64,000 nucleotides of DNA from Gerris lacustris (GCA_951217055.1 OX578277.1:64326388-64390387), one strand, 5' to 3'. Counted from the stretch's first letter, positions 1-12,124 are shown. A program made the numbers and translations. Notes: generated from the letters alone by a model not told the origin.

Positions 1-780
1 TGTTAAAGGCCCAATGATGCATTAAATTAGCTGCAGTTAAAATTAATGTCTTTATTCTTGTGGAGTGGGATGTAGTAGTGCTTAGGCAGAGGGAGCCCGG
101 GGGTCGGCCAGGGCCAGGGTATCTCTAATAGAGGGTTGGCTAGCCAGATGAGTGGGAGAGGGTGACTCAGTTCGCTTCACAGCTGCCCTAAACCATTATG
201 TCAGGTCAGTTACACGTTGCTCAAAGTCAACTATCTAAAAACCACTCAAGACATTTAAAACATAGCCTTCGTCTTTTCCTTTGTAGGTAAGAGTAATCCA
301 ATTAATGAGCAAAGAAAATTAAAATCAATTATAGATACATAATTAACAAAATCAAAGTTACGGTTTGTACTGTGCTTGCCATAAATATGCTATACCAAAA
401 AAGCTTTTATAGATCACACACTTCAGCCTTCGAATTGTTTAGTTAGCCCATTTTAGTCTTTCATATTCGCAGATTAATATTGATAGGAAATATTGTAACG
501 CCGCAAAACTAACTGAGATCTTGGATTAACCCAAAATATGAAATTTCTTAACTGTCTTCCTTGTCTCTGGTCTGCCGTCGATCGCATAGACTCGTTTTAG
601 TTAAATTTAGCAAACATATTCAAAAGGTTATACCTCGAGACAAAATCAAGCTATACATATTAGCTCATAATTTCGGCAAACTTTAAACATTATAAATCAT
701 TTTCTTATTTATATAAATATAAAACAAATAAACCATTTTATTAAGAATTAAAATATAAAATATATCTACCATTTACATAA
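1..780. other. No gene or recognised repeat
   Basis: AT-rich sequence with stops in all frames. A slightly more GC-rich patch lies around 60-180. I see no coding signal, RNA gene or clear repeat structure here. Confidence 0.5.
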
Positions 781-782
781 TA

Positions 783-1500
783 CAGGGTGGTCCAAAAGTC
801 TCTCCCCCCCCCCCCCCCTCTTAACTTTTGAACGGTTTGAGATAAATTAACGAAACTTAGGGGATCTCTACCATGCAAAGGGAAGTTTGTTTTCATGCAA
901 TCACCCACTAGGGGTAACCGCCCACTTTGCCCCCAGGCCACCCAACTTCAAAATTTCAAATTGGAGTGTATATTTTTAATAGCATATTTGGATTCTACGG
1001 TGAAAAATAATAAACTTTTAGTTGACATTTTTTTTTCTATTTCCAATATTTTTCCCCCTACAGGGGGGCAAAGATAGCAAAATAACCCTTCCAATAATAC
1101 GTTGTAAAATCTAAACGGTTAGAGATAAATTAATGAAACTTAGGGGATCCTTACCATGTAAAGGGAAGTTTGTTATCTTGCAATCACGCAGTAGGGGCAA
1201 CCACTATTTTTCCCCCAGGCTAACTAACATCAAAATTTTAACCTAAAGTGTATATTTTTGATAGCAGATTTAGATTCTACGGCAAAAAATAAAAATATTT
1301 TACTTCAAACTTTTTTTTCCATCTCCAATATTTTGCCCCCTATAGGGGGGGGGGGGGGGGGGGTATAAAAATGGTAAATTTCAGCGCCTAGGGGGAAAAT
1401 GGTGGTTGCCCCTAGTACGCGAGTGGATGAATACACACTTCCTTTTACATGGTACAGATCCCCCAAGTTTCATTACTTTATTTCTAACCGTTTAGATTTT
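783..1500. repeat. R3 repeat cluster (C/G-tract family)
   Basis: A unit of about 260 bp (roughly 825-1080) contains the landmarks TTAGGGGATCTCTACCATG, a TGCAATCACCCACTAGGGG block, AGTGTATATTTTT and a paired CCCCCTACAGGGGGGCAAA end. It is followed by a diverged second unit in the same direction (about 1105-1365), then by a partial unit on the opposite strand (about 1380-1500). Poly-C (near 806) and poly-G (near 1346) tracts mark the unit edges. The first unit recurs inverted at 3664-3930. No reading frame of note; a non-autonomous repeat of unknown class. Confidence 0.7.
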
Positions 1501-1518
1501 ATTACGATCAAAGTGTTA

Positions 1519-2006
1519 TTGGAACGAAGTTCCTTATGGCACGTTCTGGAGCCCGGGAGTAAATCCGAAAAAATCGACCAAAATCACCGCCACAAAATAA
1601 CCGTCACAAAATAACCGTCACAAAATCACCGACACAAAATCACCGTCACGAAATCTATAGATGACGATAACTTGAGTAAAAGCTCACCGAGTTAGATGAA
1701 ATTTGGTACACATAATACAAATAATTGGCCGGGTAGGTACAAAACAGTCCTATTTCAATCCAACATCCTTTAACAAACATACTCTTTAACTATAAACTCA
1801 TCATGATCAACTTTTTTCTTATATTCAATATATATTTATAGTAAGACAAATAATGATTTATCTTTTAATTTTGCCTTAACTCTGCTAGATACAAACAGTT
1901 CGTTAGTTTTAATTTTGTCTCTTTTCTAACTCCGCCATGTATAAGTAATTAGCAGTGTGATTTAATAATTTATATTTAATGAAAAATGTAAGGAACTTCG
2001 TTCCTA
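1519..2006. repeat. Inverted-end non-autonomous element
   Basis: GGAACGAAGTTCCTT at 1521-1535 is matched by its reverse complement at 1990-2004, giving a roughly 480-bp block with short inverted ends. Inside are a 14-bp tandem array and the line GATGAAATTTGG that also occurs in R1 and R2. The short hairpin GGTGTCCCGCGACACC follows just outside the right end. No coding capacity is visible. Class uncertain. Confidence 0.5.
1578..1654. repeat. 14-bp tandem array
   Basis: About five and a half copies of a unit close to ACAAAATAACCGTC, alternating with ACAAAATCACCGTC. It sits within the inverted-end element at 1519-2006. Confidence 0.8.
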
Positions 2007-2039
2007 CCGGGTGTCCCGCGACACCACACGTATTTTTTT

Positions 2040-2466
2040 GCTTCCGAGCTTACCGAAGGTAACGGAAGCTATGTGATTGTTCTGAAGAAAGAAAATATTT
2101 TATATCTCCGATTTCAAAAATTCCAAGACAGAAATCCGTTTCAGACATCAGGGATCATTTTTGGTTCCGTGTCTGTCTGTCGGTCTGTCTGTCGGTCTGT
2201 CGGTCTGTCGTTTAATTTTTGCAATTTTAATGAAATTTGGGTGGTAGGTCATAAATAGCCCATTGTTGGTCCCATATAAGTTTCAACCTTCTGCTTATAT
2301 TTGTTTGTCATCCACATGCTCACAAACATACATTTATTTACAGCCATATCTTTAAAAGTAATCATCTGATTTTTATGAAATTTTTATGGTTTGTCAAAAG
2401 TAGCCTGCAGATAACACCTGCTTAATTTCAACGTTCTGCGCACTTTAAAACGTGCTAAATTAATAT
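2040..2466 (+). repeat. R1 repeat copy, hairpin end first
   Basis: Starts with the R1 terminal hairpin (CTTCCGAGCTTACCGAAGG then TAACGGAAGC) and continues through the family landmarks: a GTTCTGAAGAA block, AAGACAGAAATCCGTTTC, a GTCTGTCTGTCGG tract, TTAATGAAATTTGG and CCCATTGTTGGTCCC. It lacks the distal 110-bp module, so it is truncated at its far end. Confidence 0.85.
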
Positions 2467-3663
2467 GTCTAATACTATAATAAAGATGCATGGCTAACTG
2501 ACTAACTGACTGACATCAATGTTTACCCACTTCCAGAAGAGCTGTATAGACTTGTGGTTTGCGCCATTCGACGCGCAAAGTCCATATTGTGAACAAAAAT
2601 AAATATAAAAAGTTCACTTTTCCCCCTTCTTCACCCCTTAAAAAAATAAAAATGGGTGACTTGATTTTTAAGCTGGTTTGGGGGCTTATTGCGGCAAAAA
2701 CGGTAAGTCGTATTAGAAAATGGATAGCACAAGTGGTAACTAATTTTAAAAGATCTGCAACTTTAGTCCTATGAGTTTTTGTCGTATCATCATCGGTTGT
2801 ACCTTAGATGGTGATAGTTTTGGTATTTTTTGGTTTTATTTTTTTCCATTTTTGTCTTTGAATGGCCATAGTTTCTATAATAGTTGGCCGATTTTATTTC
2901 TGATTGCGGCGATTGAATCTCACACTAATGCTCTTTAAATTGAGTATATTATTATTTCATTAGTTTATCCTACTTGCTGAGAACATGCGAGTAAACTTTT
3001 ACCCGCCGTGTCACGTGGCCACTTTTTATGGTTTTTAATATTGTGTCGTATATCATATTAAAGGCCTTGATATGTACATTAAAGCTATTTTATTTGTTGA
3101 TTTTTTTGAAAATTTTGTATATGTACTTTTATACCGATTTATAATTTTGTTGTAGGTTAAAGGGTTTAAATACTTTTTTGATGTTAGGTTTTTTATTTAT
3201 ATGTATTTATTAGTTAAATGAATGCCCTTTTGAATTGTTTGTATTTTAAAAATATAATTTTGGTACCTCAGAGTACAGGGGTACAAATGTTAAAGTTAAT
3301 CTTTTATAATATTATGTATATCGTTGAAAAGCTCTTGCATAGTAGATTGCTTTTTGTTTTATTCTATTTTGTGTTATTATTAGTTTTGAGGGGGGTCAAA
3401 TAAAATAAAAAACTGTTTATACAGCGGTTTCTACGATTTGGTTGCAGTTTTATATTTGTTTATTAAATTAATTATATGTGCGCTAACGTTTGGTGCTTGT
3501 TGGAGGCTTTGTTTCTCCAACAAATGTTTAAATTTCTTCAACTTTATAAAATATTTACTGGAACAGTGCCGCACCGTTCCAACTTTTTGATTATTTTAAT
3601 CGAGGAATTTTTCTTGATTTGGTCTTTTCTTTGCGAGGAAGCTATGTGCCACATTAATTGGTA
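2467..3663. other. No gene; AT-rich with a (CTGA) patch
   Basis: A short ACTGACTAACTGACTGAC stretch near 2497 is typical of repeat-derived DNA. The rest is T-rich with only short spurious frames. No feature recognised. Confidence 0.4.
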
Positions 3664-3930
3664 GAGTATTTTTCTTACTATTTCGGAAGGGTTATTTTGC
3701 CACCTTTGCCCCCTGTAGGGGGCAAAATATTGGAGATAGAAAAAAAAATTACAAAGTAAAAGTTTATTATTTTTCACCGTAGAATCCAAATATGCTATCA
3801 AAAATATACACTCCAATTTGAAATTATGAAGTTGGGTGGCCTGGGGGCAAAGTGGGCGGTTGCCCCTAGTGGGCGATTGCATGAAAACAAACTTCCCTTT
3901 GCATGGTAGAGATCCCCCAAGTTTGATTAG
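3664..3930 (-). repeat. R3 repeat copy (inverted)
   Basis: Reverse-complement match to the unit at about 830-1100. All landmarks are present in reverse order: GGAAGGGTTATTTTGCC, the paired CCCCCTGTAGGGGG, the TATACACTCCAATTTGAAATT block and GGTAGAGATCCCCCAAG. It looks less diverged than the second copy near 1105. Confidence 0.8.
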
Positions 3931-4280
3931 ATATATTTTTCCAGTGTGCATCTCTATACTTACACCAAAACACTGTATTGGGGCCCGCATTGCGTTGCCA
4001 CCCTAAATCATCTTCCCTGTTCTGATTTCAGCCCTTTATATTACGGGATTTATCAGAGGACTCTCTCCCTCTACTTTATTAATTTCATAATTTAAGCTTA
4101 TAAGATTGGTAGTAAACGATACCACAGTCTAACTGCCAAGCACTTGTTGCTCTAAACAAGTCTTTTAAAACCGTATCATACTGGATTTGCATTTTAGATT
4201 TTGGATTACCATATTATTAACAAATATTTTGAAATAGGTCAAATTAATATAGATATAGATTTATTAAATTAAAGTTAGAA

Positions 4281-4419
<139 letters not shown>

Positions 4420-4526
4420 AGCGTTTATTTCATTCAATAAGTTCATAACAAAAATTTTATATATATATATATATATTAGGACAGTCGTTTACCGTTTTGC
4501 AATGGAAATAGATCTAAACCACATAA

Positions 4527-5186
4527 GTAATAGACTGTCAATAGTGTGGCACGTCGCTTCCTCACATCCTATCACGTTCTTTGATACTTACTGTCTAATT
4601 TATTTAATTGTTTCCCCGGCTTTTCTACCGAGCTTACCGAGGGTAACTTAGAGAAGCTATATGATCGTTTTAAAGAACGAACATACATTATGTCTCTGAG
4701 TTCAAAAATTCCAAGACAGATATCCGCGATTCAGACATCAGGGAAAAATGTTGGTTCCGTTTCTGTCACTCAATTTTTGCGAACCAACATATCTTAAAAA
4801 ATATACTTGTTAGATTTTAATGAAATTTAGTTGGTAGTTTAGTTGAAATTGTTGGTCCCATATTAGCTTCAACCTCGTGCGCTCATTCGTTTCTCTTCCA
4901 CATGCGCACAAACATACATTAATTTTACCCATAGCTTCAAAAGTATTTGTATAAAAGTTTTATAGTTTATCGAAAGTAGCCCGCAGATAGCCCCAGATTA
5001 TTTTGACCGTCTGTGATTTTTAATAATTTGATACTTCAATTCATGTAAAAAATAAAAACCTATTGACAAAATAAAAAAAGCTTGAAATTGGTGTGGCACA
5101 TAGCTTCTTCGCATTCCATCACATACTTTATTGATTTTATGCTTTAACAAGCCATTATTGTAAAATTTATTTAATTGTTTCCCCAT
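4527..5186 (+). repeat. R1 repeat copy with the module at both ends
   Basis: The 110-bp R1 distal module (GTGTGGCAC, TTCCTCACATCCTATCAC, TTTAATTGTTTCCCC) occurs at 4530-4618 and again, in the same direction, at 5080-5185. The R1 body, beginning with the hairpin-like CCGAGCTTACCGAGGGTAAC, runs between them. In other plus-oriented copies (5786, 51862) the module lies only at the far end and in the opposite direction, so this copy has a rearranged end. No coding capacity. Confidence 0.8.
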
Positions 5187-5755
5187 TTTTACTTTCTCAT
5201 ATAGGTAAAGAGAAAGTATTGTGATGGCGCGAAAATTCGATTTTGATATGTTGATGGATATACTCGTTGTGAGGTCCCCTGACTCCAAAAAAGTGGTTTT
5301 TAAAAAATGTCTGTCTGTCGTCTGTGCAGACATTTGGAGCCTAAACTACTTGGCCGATTTTGACGAAATTGGCATACATGTTCAGAAAAATCATACCCCG
5401 AGAGGAAATCAGAAAATGAATTTAGCTCTAAATTTAAGGGCGCTACCCCCAACAAATCTGAAAAAACGTGGAAAAAAATTATTTCGTTGATTTTGATTTA
5501 AAAAATGCTAAAATGTAGTCCACTTAAATACGAATCTAATATAAGCCGTTTTCCCCGGAAAAATCTAGTACCTGAGAAAAGCTTTAAAAGCGGACGGAGA
5601 GAGGCCGGGTTCGATTCCCTGCTGAGTAGAAGTTATTTTTATGATACATTTCTATAAAATGTTCAATAATAACTAAATGTACCTACAAAAAAAAAAATAA
5701 ATGGAAAACACTGGGCTAAGTACTTATGTACTCGGATAAGAGAAAGTTGGGCTGA
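5187..5755 (+). repeat. R2 repeat copy
   Basis: Starts with ACTTTCTCATATAGG, AGAGAAAGTATTGTGATGGCG and ends near a matching TAAGAGAAAGT, so the ends are weakly inverted. Inside are GGTCCCCTGACTCC, AAAAAAGTGGTTTTTAAAAA, a CTGTCTGTCG tract, CCGATTTTGACGAAATTGG and, near 5608-5625, a tRNA B-box-like GGGTTCGATTCCC. Two further copies lie near 49.0 and 49.7 kb. No A box is evident upstream, so I do not call a tRNA. Non-autonomous repeat. Confidence 0.8.
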
Positions 5756-5785
5756 ATTGTCTCGGACCGATTTTTTCTTCCGAGC

Positions 5786-6362
5786 TTACCGAAGGTAACG
5801 GAAGCTACCTGGTCGTTCTGAAGAATGAAACATTTTTAGGTCTCCGATTTCAAAAATCCCAAGACTAAAATCCATTTCTTACATCAGGGAACATTTTTGG
5901 TTCCGTGTCTGTTGTCGGTCTGTCTGTGCACCAACATATCTCATAAACTACACGTCCGATTTAAATGAAATATGAACGGTATAGGTCATAATTAGCCCAT
6001 TGTTTGGTCCCATATAGGTTTCAACCTTCTGCTCATATTTGTTTGTCATCCACATGCGCATGAATATACATTTATTTACACCTATATAGCTTCAAAAGTA
6101 CTTATCTGATTTGTATGAAACTTTTATAGTTTATAGAAAGTAGGCCACAGATGGCCACAGATTAATTTGAACCCTCTGCACTCTTTAACTTATGCTAAAT
6201 TGGTACTTTAATTTATGTAAAAAATCCAAACATTTTTGACAGATTAAAAAAACGGGGGAAACAATTAAACAAATTAGACAATAATGGCTTTTAAAAGAAT
6301 AAAATCAATAAAGTATGTGATAGGATCCGATGAATCTATGTGCCACACCAATTGGCAGTCTA
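5786..6362 (+). repeat. R1 repeat copy, near full length
   Basis: Runs from the terminal hairpin CTTCCGAGCTTACCGAAGG through the GTCTGTCTGTG tract and the TTTTTGACAGATTAAAAAAA block to the distal module that ends in CCACACCAATTGGCAGTCTA. With the copy at 51862-52442 it defines the family length of about 570-580 bp. Confidence 0.85.
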
Positions 6363-6800
6363 TTTTACATGAGTTAAAGTACCAATTTAGCAAATGTTAA
6401 AAGCTTAGACGGTTCAAATATATGGGGCTATCTGCGGGCTACTTTCGGTAAACTATAAATCTTTTATACAAATACTTTTGAAGCTATGGGTAAAATTAAT
6501 GTATGTTTGTGCGCATGTGGAAGAGAAACAAATAGGCGCAGAAGGTTGAAACATCTATAGGACCAACAATGGGCTAATTATAACCTACCAACTAAATTTA
6601 ATTAAAATCGTACGTGTAGTTTTTGAGAGATGTTGGTTCGCAAAAATTGAGTGACAGACCGACAGATTGATACGGAACCAAAAATGTTCCTTATATCTGA
6701 AACGGATTTCTGTCTTGGAATTTTTTGAAATTGGATACCTAAAAATTTTTCGATCTTTAGAACGATAACATATCTTACGTTACCATCGGTAAGCTTGGAT
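6363..6800 (-). repeat. R1 repeat copy, head-to-head with the previous one
   Basis: Inverted copy that begins at the R1 body without the 110-bp module and ends in GTTACCATCGGTAAGC at about 6779-6796. It abuts the plus-strand copy at 5786-6362, so the pair forms an inverted repeat of about 1 kb. Confidence 0.8.
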
Positions 6801-6802
6801 TC

Positions 6803-7295
6803 AAAACTGGGGAAACAATTAATAAATTAGACAATAATGGGTTGTAAAAGCATAAAATCAATAAAGTACGTGATATTATGCGAGGAAGTTAAGTGCCACA
6901 TCAATTGGCAGTCTATTTTTGATACCTATGTCAAAATTGTTTTAATTTTTACATGAAATCAAGTATCTATTAAGATTAAGCAAAAGTTAAAGATCGCGGA
7001 CAGTTGGAATTAATCAGGTGCTATCTATAGTCTATTTTTGACCAACCATTCAAATTTCATAAACATTATACGAGTACTTTTGAAGATATAAGTGCAAATA
7101 AATGTATGTTTGTGTGCATGTTGAAAAGAAACAAATGGGCGCAAAATGTTGAAACTTATATAGGATCAATAATGAGCTGATTATGACCTACCATATAAAT
7201 TTCTATAAAATCGGACGAGTAGTTATTAAGATATGTTGGTTCGCATAAATTGAACGACCGACAGACACAGAACCAAAAATGTTCCCCGATGTCTG
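6803..7295 (-). repeat. R1 repeat copy, hairpin end lost
   Basis: Starts with the module (GGGGAAACAATTAA, ATGCGAGGAAGTTAAGTGCC, CCACATCAATTGGCAGTC) and runs to AAAATGTTCCCCGATGTCTG, where it stops. The hairpin end is missing and is replaced by a G/C-tract sequence at about 7296-7352. Confidence 0.8.
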
Positions 7296-7612
7296 CATGG
7301 GCGCCCATACATGCAGGGGGGGGGGGCAAGCCCCCCCCCCCCCCCCCCCCCATCCCCTGGAAAAGAGGAAGAGAAAGTCAAGTCAAGAGAATCAAGTAAA
7401 GAGTCAAGTCAGGTGTTTTGCTTTCAAGAAAGAAATTTACGTATTAGTAAAACGTACACTAAAATTTTTTGTTTATGTAGGTTAGTTTGTATCAGAATTA
7501 ACTTTCGTCTTTTTTTTAATGTAATTTCAGTGTTTACCGATTTATTTTATTATACATAAGGTCAGTCAAGTTAGACATTAATAATAATGTAGTTCTGATT
7601 TTTTGTATATGT
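7296..7612. other. G/C-tract fragment and unassigned DNA
   Basis: GGGCGCCCATACATGCAGG followed by a G run and a C run (7314-7350) resembles the start of a hAT-like element, but no partner end is seen. The rest is unassigned. Confidence 0.3.
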
Positions 7613-9120
7613 TGTTCGGAACAGATAGGGTAGTGTGATCCTATAAGTTTGCAGCTTCGAAAAACTTGTGCTGGCAGCGTAATACGGGAAAAACTGAAAA
7701 TAGTCGGACTTTTTTAAGTTCTTGCCATATAACTCGTTAATTATAGTAGGTATGTGTCTTTTGATATTAGCGTTACAATTTCTACAGTACAGTAAATTTG
7801 CAGCAGCATAAGTCTAACTGCAGCTCTGCACATATCTAATATTTTCCGAGTGACCAGTCAAAATTTGTCAGTTTTTCCAAAAAAAAAGGAATTTTTTAGT
7901 ATTGCTCTCGTTTCGGGCCGAATATCGGTATAAAACCACTCACCTATAAGGAAAGTAGGTGTACATTTAATTTACTAGTTTCCTTTTAAGTATACAAAAC
8001 GAAGTTTGTAGGCCCAATAGTTCTGTTGCAATCGTAAAATCATCAGAATGGATCATGGAAGGGGGGCTATTGGGGCTGCAGCCCCTCCCCCCCCCCCTTT
8101 CTTGGAATTTTACTTGTGATTTTAGCCCTAACAACATATAAAAAAAATTGTATATACCTTTTTCAAGGAAGACTATTTTTGTACTTATTGACTGGACTGT
8201 TAATACCCTATTATTTTTATTTTTAACCTAATACTATCAGCTAATTTCTATTGATCTCAAAACATTTGGCGTACTTAATTGTTTTGTTAATTCATGTAAC
8301 TAAAATATTTTTAAAATGTACCAATTTATTTTACTTGGTACTAAAATAAAACATTAATTTATAATAATGTACAACTTTTAATAATGAAATATTATTCAAA
8401 TATCATTTTGTTTAAGTAAAATATCCAGGTCTTCATGTCAAGTTCATAAAAAACTTCAATTTATTGGTATAAAATTACATTTTTGATGTTCTTGGAATAG
8501 TCTAAAAAGACGTTTTCAAGTAATGTCAACTACAAAAATTTTATCCCGGACCCCCCTAAAATAGAGTCCAGCCACCTTCAAAATTGGCTGGATCCGCCCT
8601 TGTGTTCGGAACAGTTAGGCTATTGTGATCTTAAGTTTGCAGCTTCAAAAAACTTGTGCTAGCTGCGTAATACATAAAAAAAATTGAAAAACTGAAAAAC
8701 TGAAAAAAAAAATATTTTTAGTTCTTCCTGTATACCTCGTTCGCAATGTTATTTGTTCTTACTATTTTTACAGTACAATAAATTTACAACAATTTATCCG
8801 CAACTCTGTTCGTCTAATAGTTTCTAAGATATGACACTTTAAAAATTGGAATTTTTTTCACAAAATGTAAGTTTTAAGTATTGTTCTCGTTTTTGGGCGA
8901 ATATCGGTGTAAAACTGTTAACCTACGAGAAAAGTCATACGGAATGAAGTTGTAGTTGGCTTCAAGTCATCGGCAACTCTGTACGTCCAATAGTTTCCGA
9001 GATATGAAACTTTGTCATTTCCAAAAATTGTCTATTTTTCCAAAAAAATTGACATTTTTATTATTACTCTCGTTTTGGGCCGAATGTTGGCATAAAACCT
9101 CTCACCTATGAGAAAAGTCA
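7613..9120. repeat. Repeated 170-190-bp units, interrupted
   Basis: TGTTCGGAACAG, GTTTGCAGCTTC and AAACTTGTGCT occur at 7613-7675 and again at 8602-8665. A second segment (CAACTCTG, CCAATAGTTTCCGAGATATG, CTCTCGTTTTGGGCCGAAT, AAAACC.CTCACCTA.GA) occurs three times, at about 7800-7985, 8780-8950 and 8960-9120. The 8040-8601 block separates the first copy from the others and looks like a later insertion. No coding potential. Confidence 0.65.
8040..8601. mobile_element. Possible non-autonomous hAT-like insertion
   Basis: Interrupts the unit array at 7613-9120. The left side has ATGGATCATGGAAGGGGGG and a G/C-rich hairpin-like stretch; the right side ends in TTGGCTGGATCCGCCCTTG, the mirror of a common hAT-type end. 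The stretch CAAGGAAGACTATTTTTG with ATTGACTGGACTGTTA (8164-8202) recurs at about 34627-34665 inside the hAT element at 32312-35192, which supports kinship. No target duplication was identified. Confidence 0.4.
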
Positions 9121-9267
9121 TGAGAATCGCTAAGATTATACCAGACATTACTATTAGCCAATAAAGGTCTATTTATAAAGTACCCGATCCGAGAACGGAC
9201 TAAGGCCCGGCCGCTTTTATAAAAGCATACACTAAAAAGGAAAAAAGCTCCAGTACTTTTTCGCTTT

Positions 9268-9452
9268 TTTTCAGGAGGTTTTCGCAGACATCGCTGTATG
9301 AGTATATGCCCCAAAGGGTAAAAGCCTGGTTTGTTGATAGCACCCCACACTAGTTTTGTGTCAATAGCACGTGGGGTGCTATCAACAAACCAAGCTTATA
9401 TCTTTAGTGGCATATAGGCAAAGAGTGATGTCTGCGAAAAGCTCTATAGTAA
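9268..9452. repeat. Fold-back element
   Basis: Imperfect inverted repeat of about 80-bp arms. The core is TTTGTTGATAGCACCCCAC (9331-9349) facing GTGGGGTGCTATCAACAAA (9372-9390). The outer pairing uses TTTTCGCAGACATCGCT on the left and its partner ATGTCTGCGAAAAGCT on the right. No coding content. Confidence 0.75.
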
Positions 9453-11110
9453 TGGAGTTTCTCCATTTTAGTATAAATATATTATATAAAAGAGCAGTGG
9501 TTTTATTAACTTTTTTTTAAATATATAATAAAATTTTTTTGGATAACAAAGTTAAAATGATGGTGATGGTGAGCAAGTGCTTTTAATATGCGAGAGGTCA
9601 TAAGTTCAAATACGGCTGCACTAAAATTTGTATAAAAAATAAACCTATACCTGGACTCTTTAGCAGTTCTTTTATAGTTGCTTAAAACATAAAGTAATAA
9701 AACTCATCTGACCTTACTCGAAATGTTTTATAATTAAAATAGTTACACATTTCAGCACAACACTATTTAGTTAAGTTAGAGTATTAGATTAAAAACTAAT
9801 TTTTAGATAAGAAAAAAGTTTTAGATAAATAAAGATTGAAATAACTGACCAACCTGAGTGCAATGTGATGGGAAGAAGGAAATAAGATAATACTACTGGG
9901 CTACTAATTTAATTTATTTTTAATTCCAGAATCAAAAGTTACTATTTACGAAGAAGTTTATTATACATAATTTTATAAGGGAATTGTACTAGTTTGGGAG
10001 AATCGGGTTAGTACTAGGGGGCTCTGCCCCCTAGTACAACTAAAACTAAAAAGAATCTAAATTAATACAAGTAGTGAGAAGTAAAGAAACCTAATTAGCC
10101 ACCTCTCTACTCAATTTTTTCTATCCTTTTTTAGCAAATAGTTTATTTACTCAATCCTTTTTTTCACGCAGAGTTTAGTGTATGCATAGTAATCTTTCTT
10201 ACACACTGGAATAGTTAGTTTAAAAAAACTATTTTAATAACATAGAAAGAGTATTATTTTATTTTTAAGGACTACCGGTTGATTGCATATTTAGTTTAAG
10301 TCATGCCCAAGGGTTGTATCCTATTTACATAGGATGGTGCTCAAGAAACCGGTTTTAGTGTAGTTATTAATTTTCTTGCAAAAAACCAGAAGCAAAAATT
10401 CAACTAACTTCTAATTATTTTTAATAAAATTCATCAAAGTAAAAATAAGCAAATTAAGTTAATTAAAATTTGCGTTATATAATTAGTGTTGGATATACAT
10501 TTAATTATTATACACTAATTTATAAAATAAGTTATTATATTCTCAATACAAGCAAAACGTAACAATTATGTAATTAAAGTACTATTAAATACTAACTAAA
10601 TTATTGATATTAACATTATTATTTGCGTAAAGATTCGCGGATAGTGTGATTATTAAATTTTATGCTTCCAGTAGATAAAGTGATGTGTAAAACCAAGGGG
10701 CCAAATCCTAGAATCAAATCAGATGTCGCTGTTTTGTTGATTTTGCCCTATGCTCTACCACAGAGTTATAATTGCGTCGTCACGCTTAATAAATAACATG
10801 AAGTTGATGTAAATATGATAAAATTAATAACTTAAATCAATTTAATTCTATGACCTCTTTAACACTGTTAAACTTTTTTCTAGAAATTCACTGGTACACG
10901 TACCATAGAGCCCAAAAAGTAGCCGAAAAATTTAGAATGTGAAGTTAGAATTAAACGACAGTGACTGGAATTGAGAGAGAACTACCTTCACCAACAATAA
11001 ATGTTGTGAAAGCAGTTGCCTATTAGACAGTAGGTGAGTGACAGGCCTAGAGGAGAGCATATTGTGAATCTAGTGAGGAGGGGTGAAACGACCCGGGTTC
11101 AAGGGGTTGA
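9453..11110. other. No gene; AT-rich, one perfect hairpin
   Basis: Nothing coding recognised. A 12-bp stem with a 3-nt loop lies at 10011-10037 (GTACTAGGGGGC / GCCCCCTAGTAC). A shorter one, ATCCTATTTACATAGGAT, lies near 10317. Around 9560-9625 a GTTCAAATACGG resembles a decayed B box, but no A box is convincing. Confidence 0.4.
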
Positions 11111-11111
11111 A

Positions 11112-11390
11112 AGCCTAGAGGGGTGAAACCTACAGGACTTCCGAACTGCAAACTAAACAGGGAAAAAATTCAAAATGGGAACCGTTTGTAAAGGGAGACG
11201 CATCCATCTTTAGGTTGCTCTTTGACAGGAGGCACACGCTTTACCATCATTACAGCTTCAACTTTCACTGCACCATGAGACTGTTTACCTACAATACCGC
11301 TAAACTCCACCATAACCAAAACCCACAAAAACCGCAACTTCTACCCAGTCAAGGAAAAACTTCGTGGTTTGTAGCTATTTTAAGTTAATA
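11112..11390. other. GC-elevated island with unrecognised open frames
   Basis: This stretch has visibly more G+C than its surroundings. On the plus strand one frame stays open for about 90 codons from 11112, without an early ATG. On the minus strand a 47-codon ATG frame runs 11313 to 11170; its composition is rich in Val and Lys with several Pro and looks less random than most frames here. I recognise neither. It could be a decayed transposon exon, a small host exon or chance. Confidence 0.15.
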
Positions 11391-11754
11391 GTTGTTCTTG
11401 GAAAGAAAAACTGAATAAATAAGGTAGATGAAGATAGAATGAATAGACTATTAGTTTACATGTAGATGTAATAGACTATTAGTTTAAAAATTACACAAAT
11501 ACATTCAAATTATATACATGGAAGAAAAATAGTTACAGCTAAACTTTTTCGTCAAAAGATAATTATGAGAAAATCTCGATTTGACATGAAATTTTCTAAC
11601 GTGCGTTGTCGTATTTAGGATTATAGGGTAGGACCTTTACAGCGCTATTATGCGCCCAGCTGATAATGTTATATTAATGGTACACATGGAAGACATATTA
11701 TTTTCATACTTTGAGTTCATAAAACTAGTACTTACATACATTTTTTTTTTCTTT

Positions 11755-12035
11755 TTAGGGTCCGTAGGCAAAACCGAGGGATGAGGGCTTTTATAATTTC
11801 CTGTGTTTGTCTGTCTGTCTGGAGGTCATTAACGCAACCCTATCTCCGAAAGTATATACCAATCAAGAAAAATTTGAAAACTTTGTAGTTATGTTATGCG
11901 TAACAACACAGGAAACATAAACACGGGTATTTTTTCCCAAAGACAGCAAAATATAGGGAACTCCAAAAAATCATCCCTCAAAAACAAGATATATACATAA
12001 TATATAGATTTTGGTTCCATCCTTTTAGTCGAATG
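11755..12035 (+). repeat. Dispersed repeat with GTCTGTCTGTC core
   Basis: TTTAGGGTCCGTAGG, GAGGGATGAGGGC, a TTTGTCTGTCTGTCTGG tract, CCCTATCTCCGAAAGTATA and AATCAAGAAAAATTTG. This is the arrangement of a common class of insect non-autonomous repeats whose consensus begins GGGTCCGTA. Single copy in the window. Confidence 0.5.
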
Positions 12036-12124
12036 ATTATATACCTTCATGAGTCATTCAAATTTCTTTTTATTTATCAAATTAACAAGAATTAGAAGTT
12101 CAAATTATAAATATATATTCATAA

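Noticed and set aside
2150..2215. CRISPR-like short repeats (GTCTGTCGGTCTGT)
   Set aside because: Contiguous tetranucleotide tract without spacers, in a eukaryotic repeat.
3544..3990. 148-codon minus-strand frame
   Set aside because: It runs through an R3 repeat; a related peptide occurs in the R3 unit at 895-1077 because the DNA is repeated.
5600..5640. tRNA gene suggested by GGGTTCGATTCCC
   Set aside because: No A box or foldable acceptor upstream; the same text occurs in all three R2 copies, so it belongs to the repeat.
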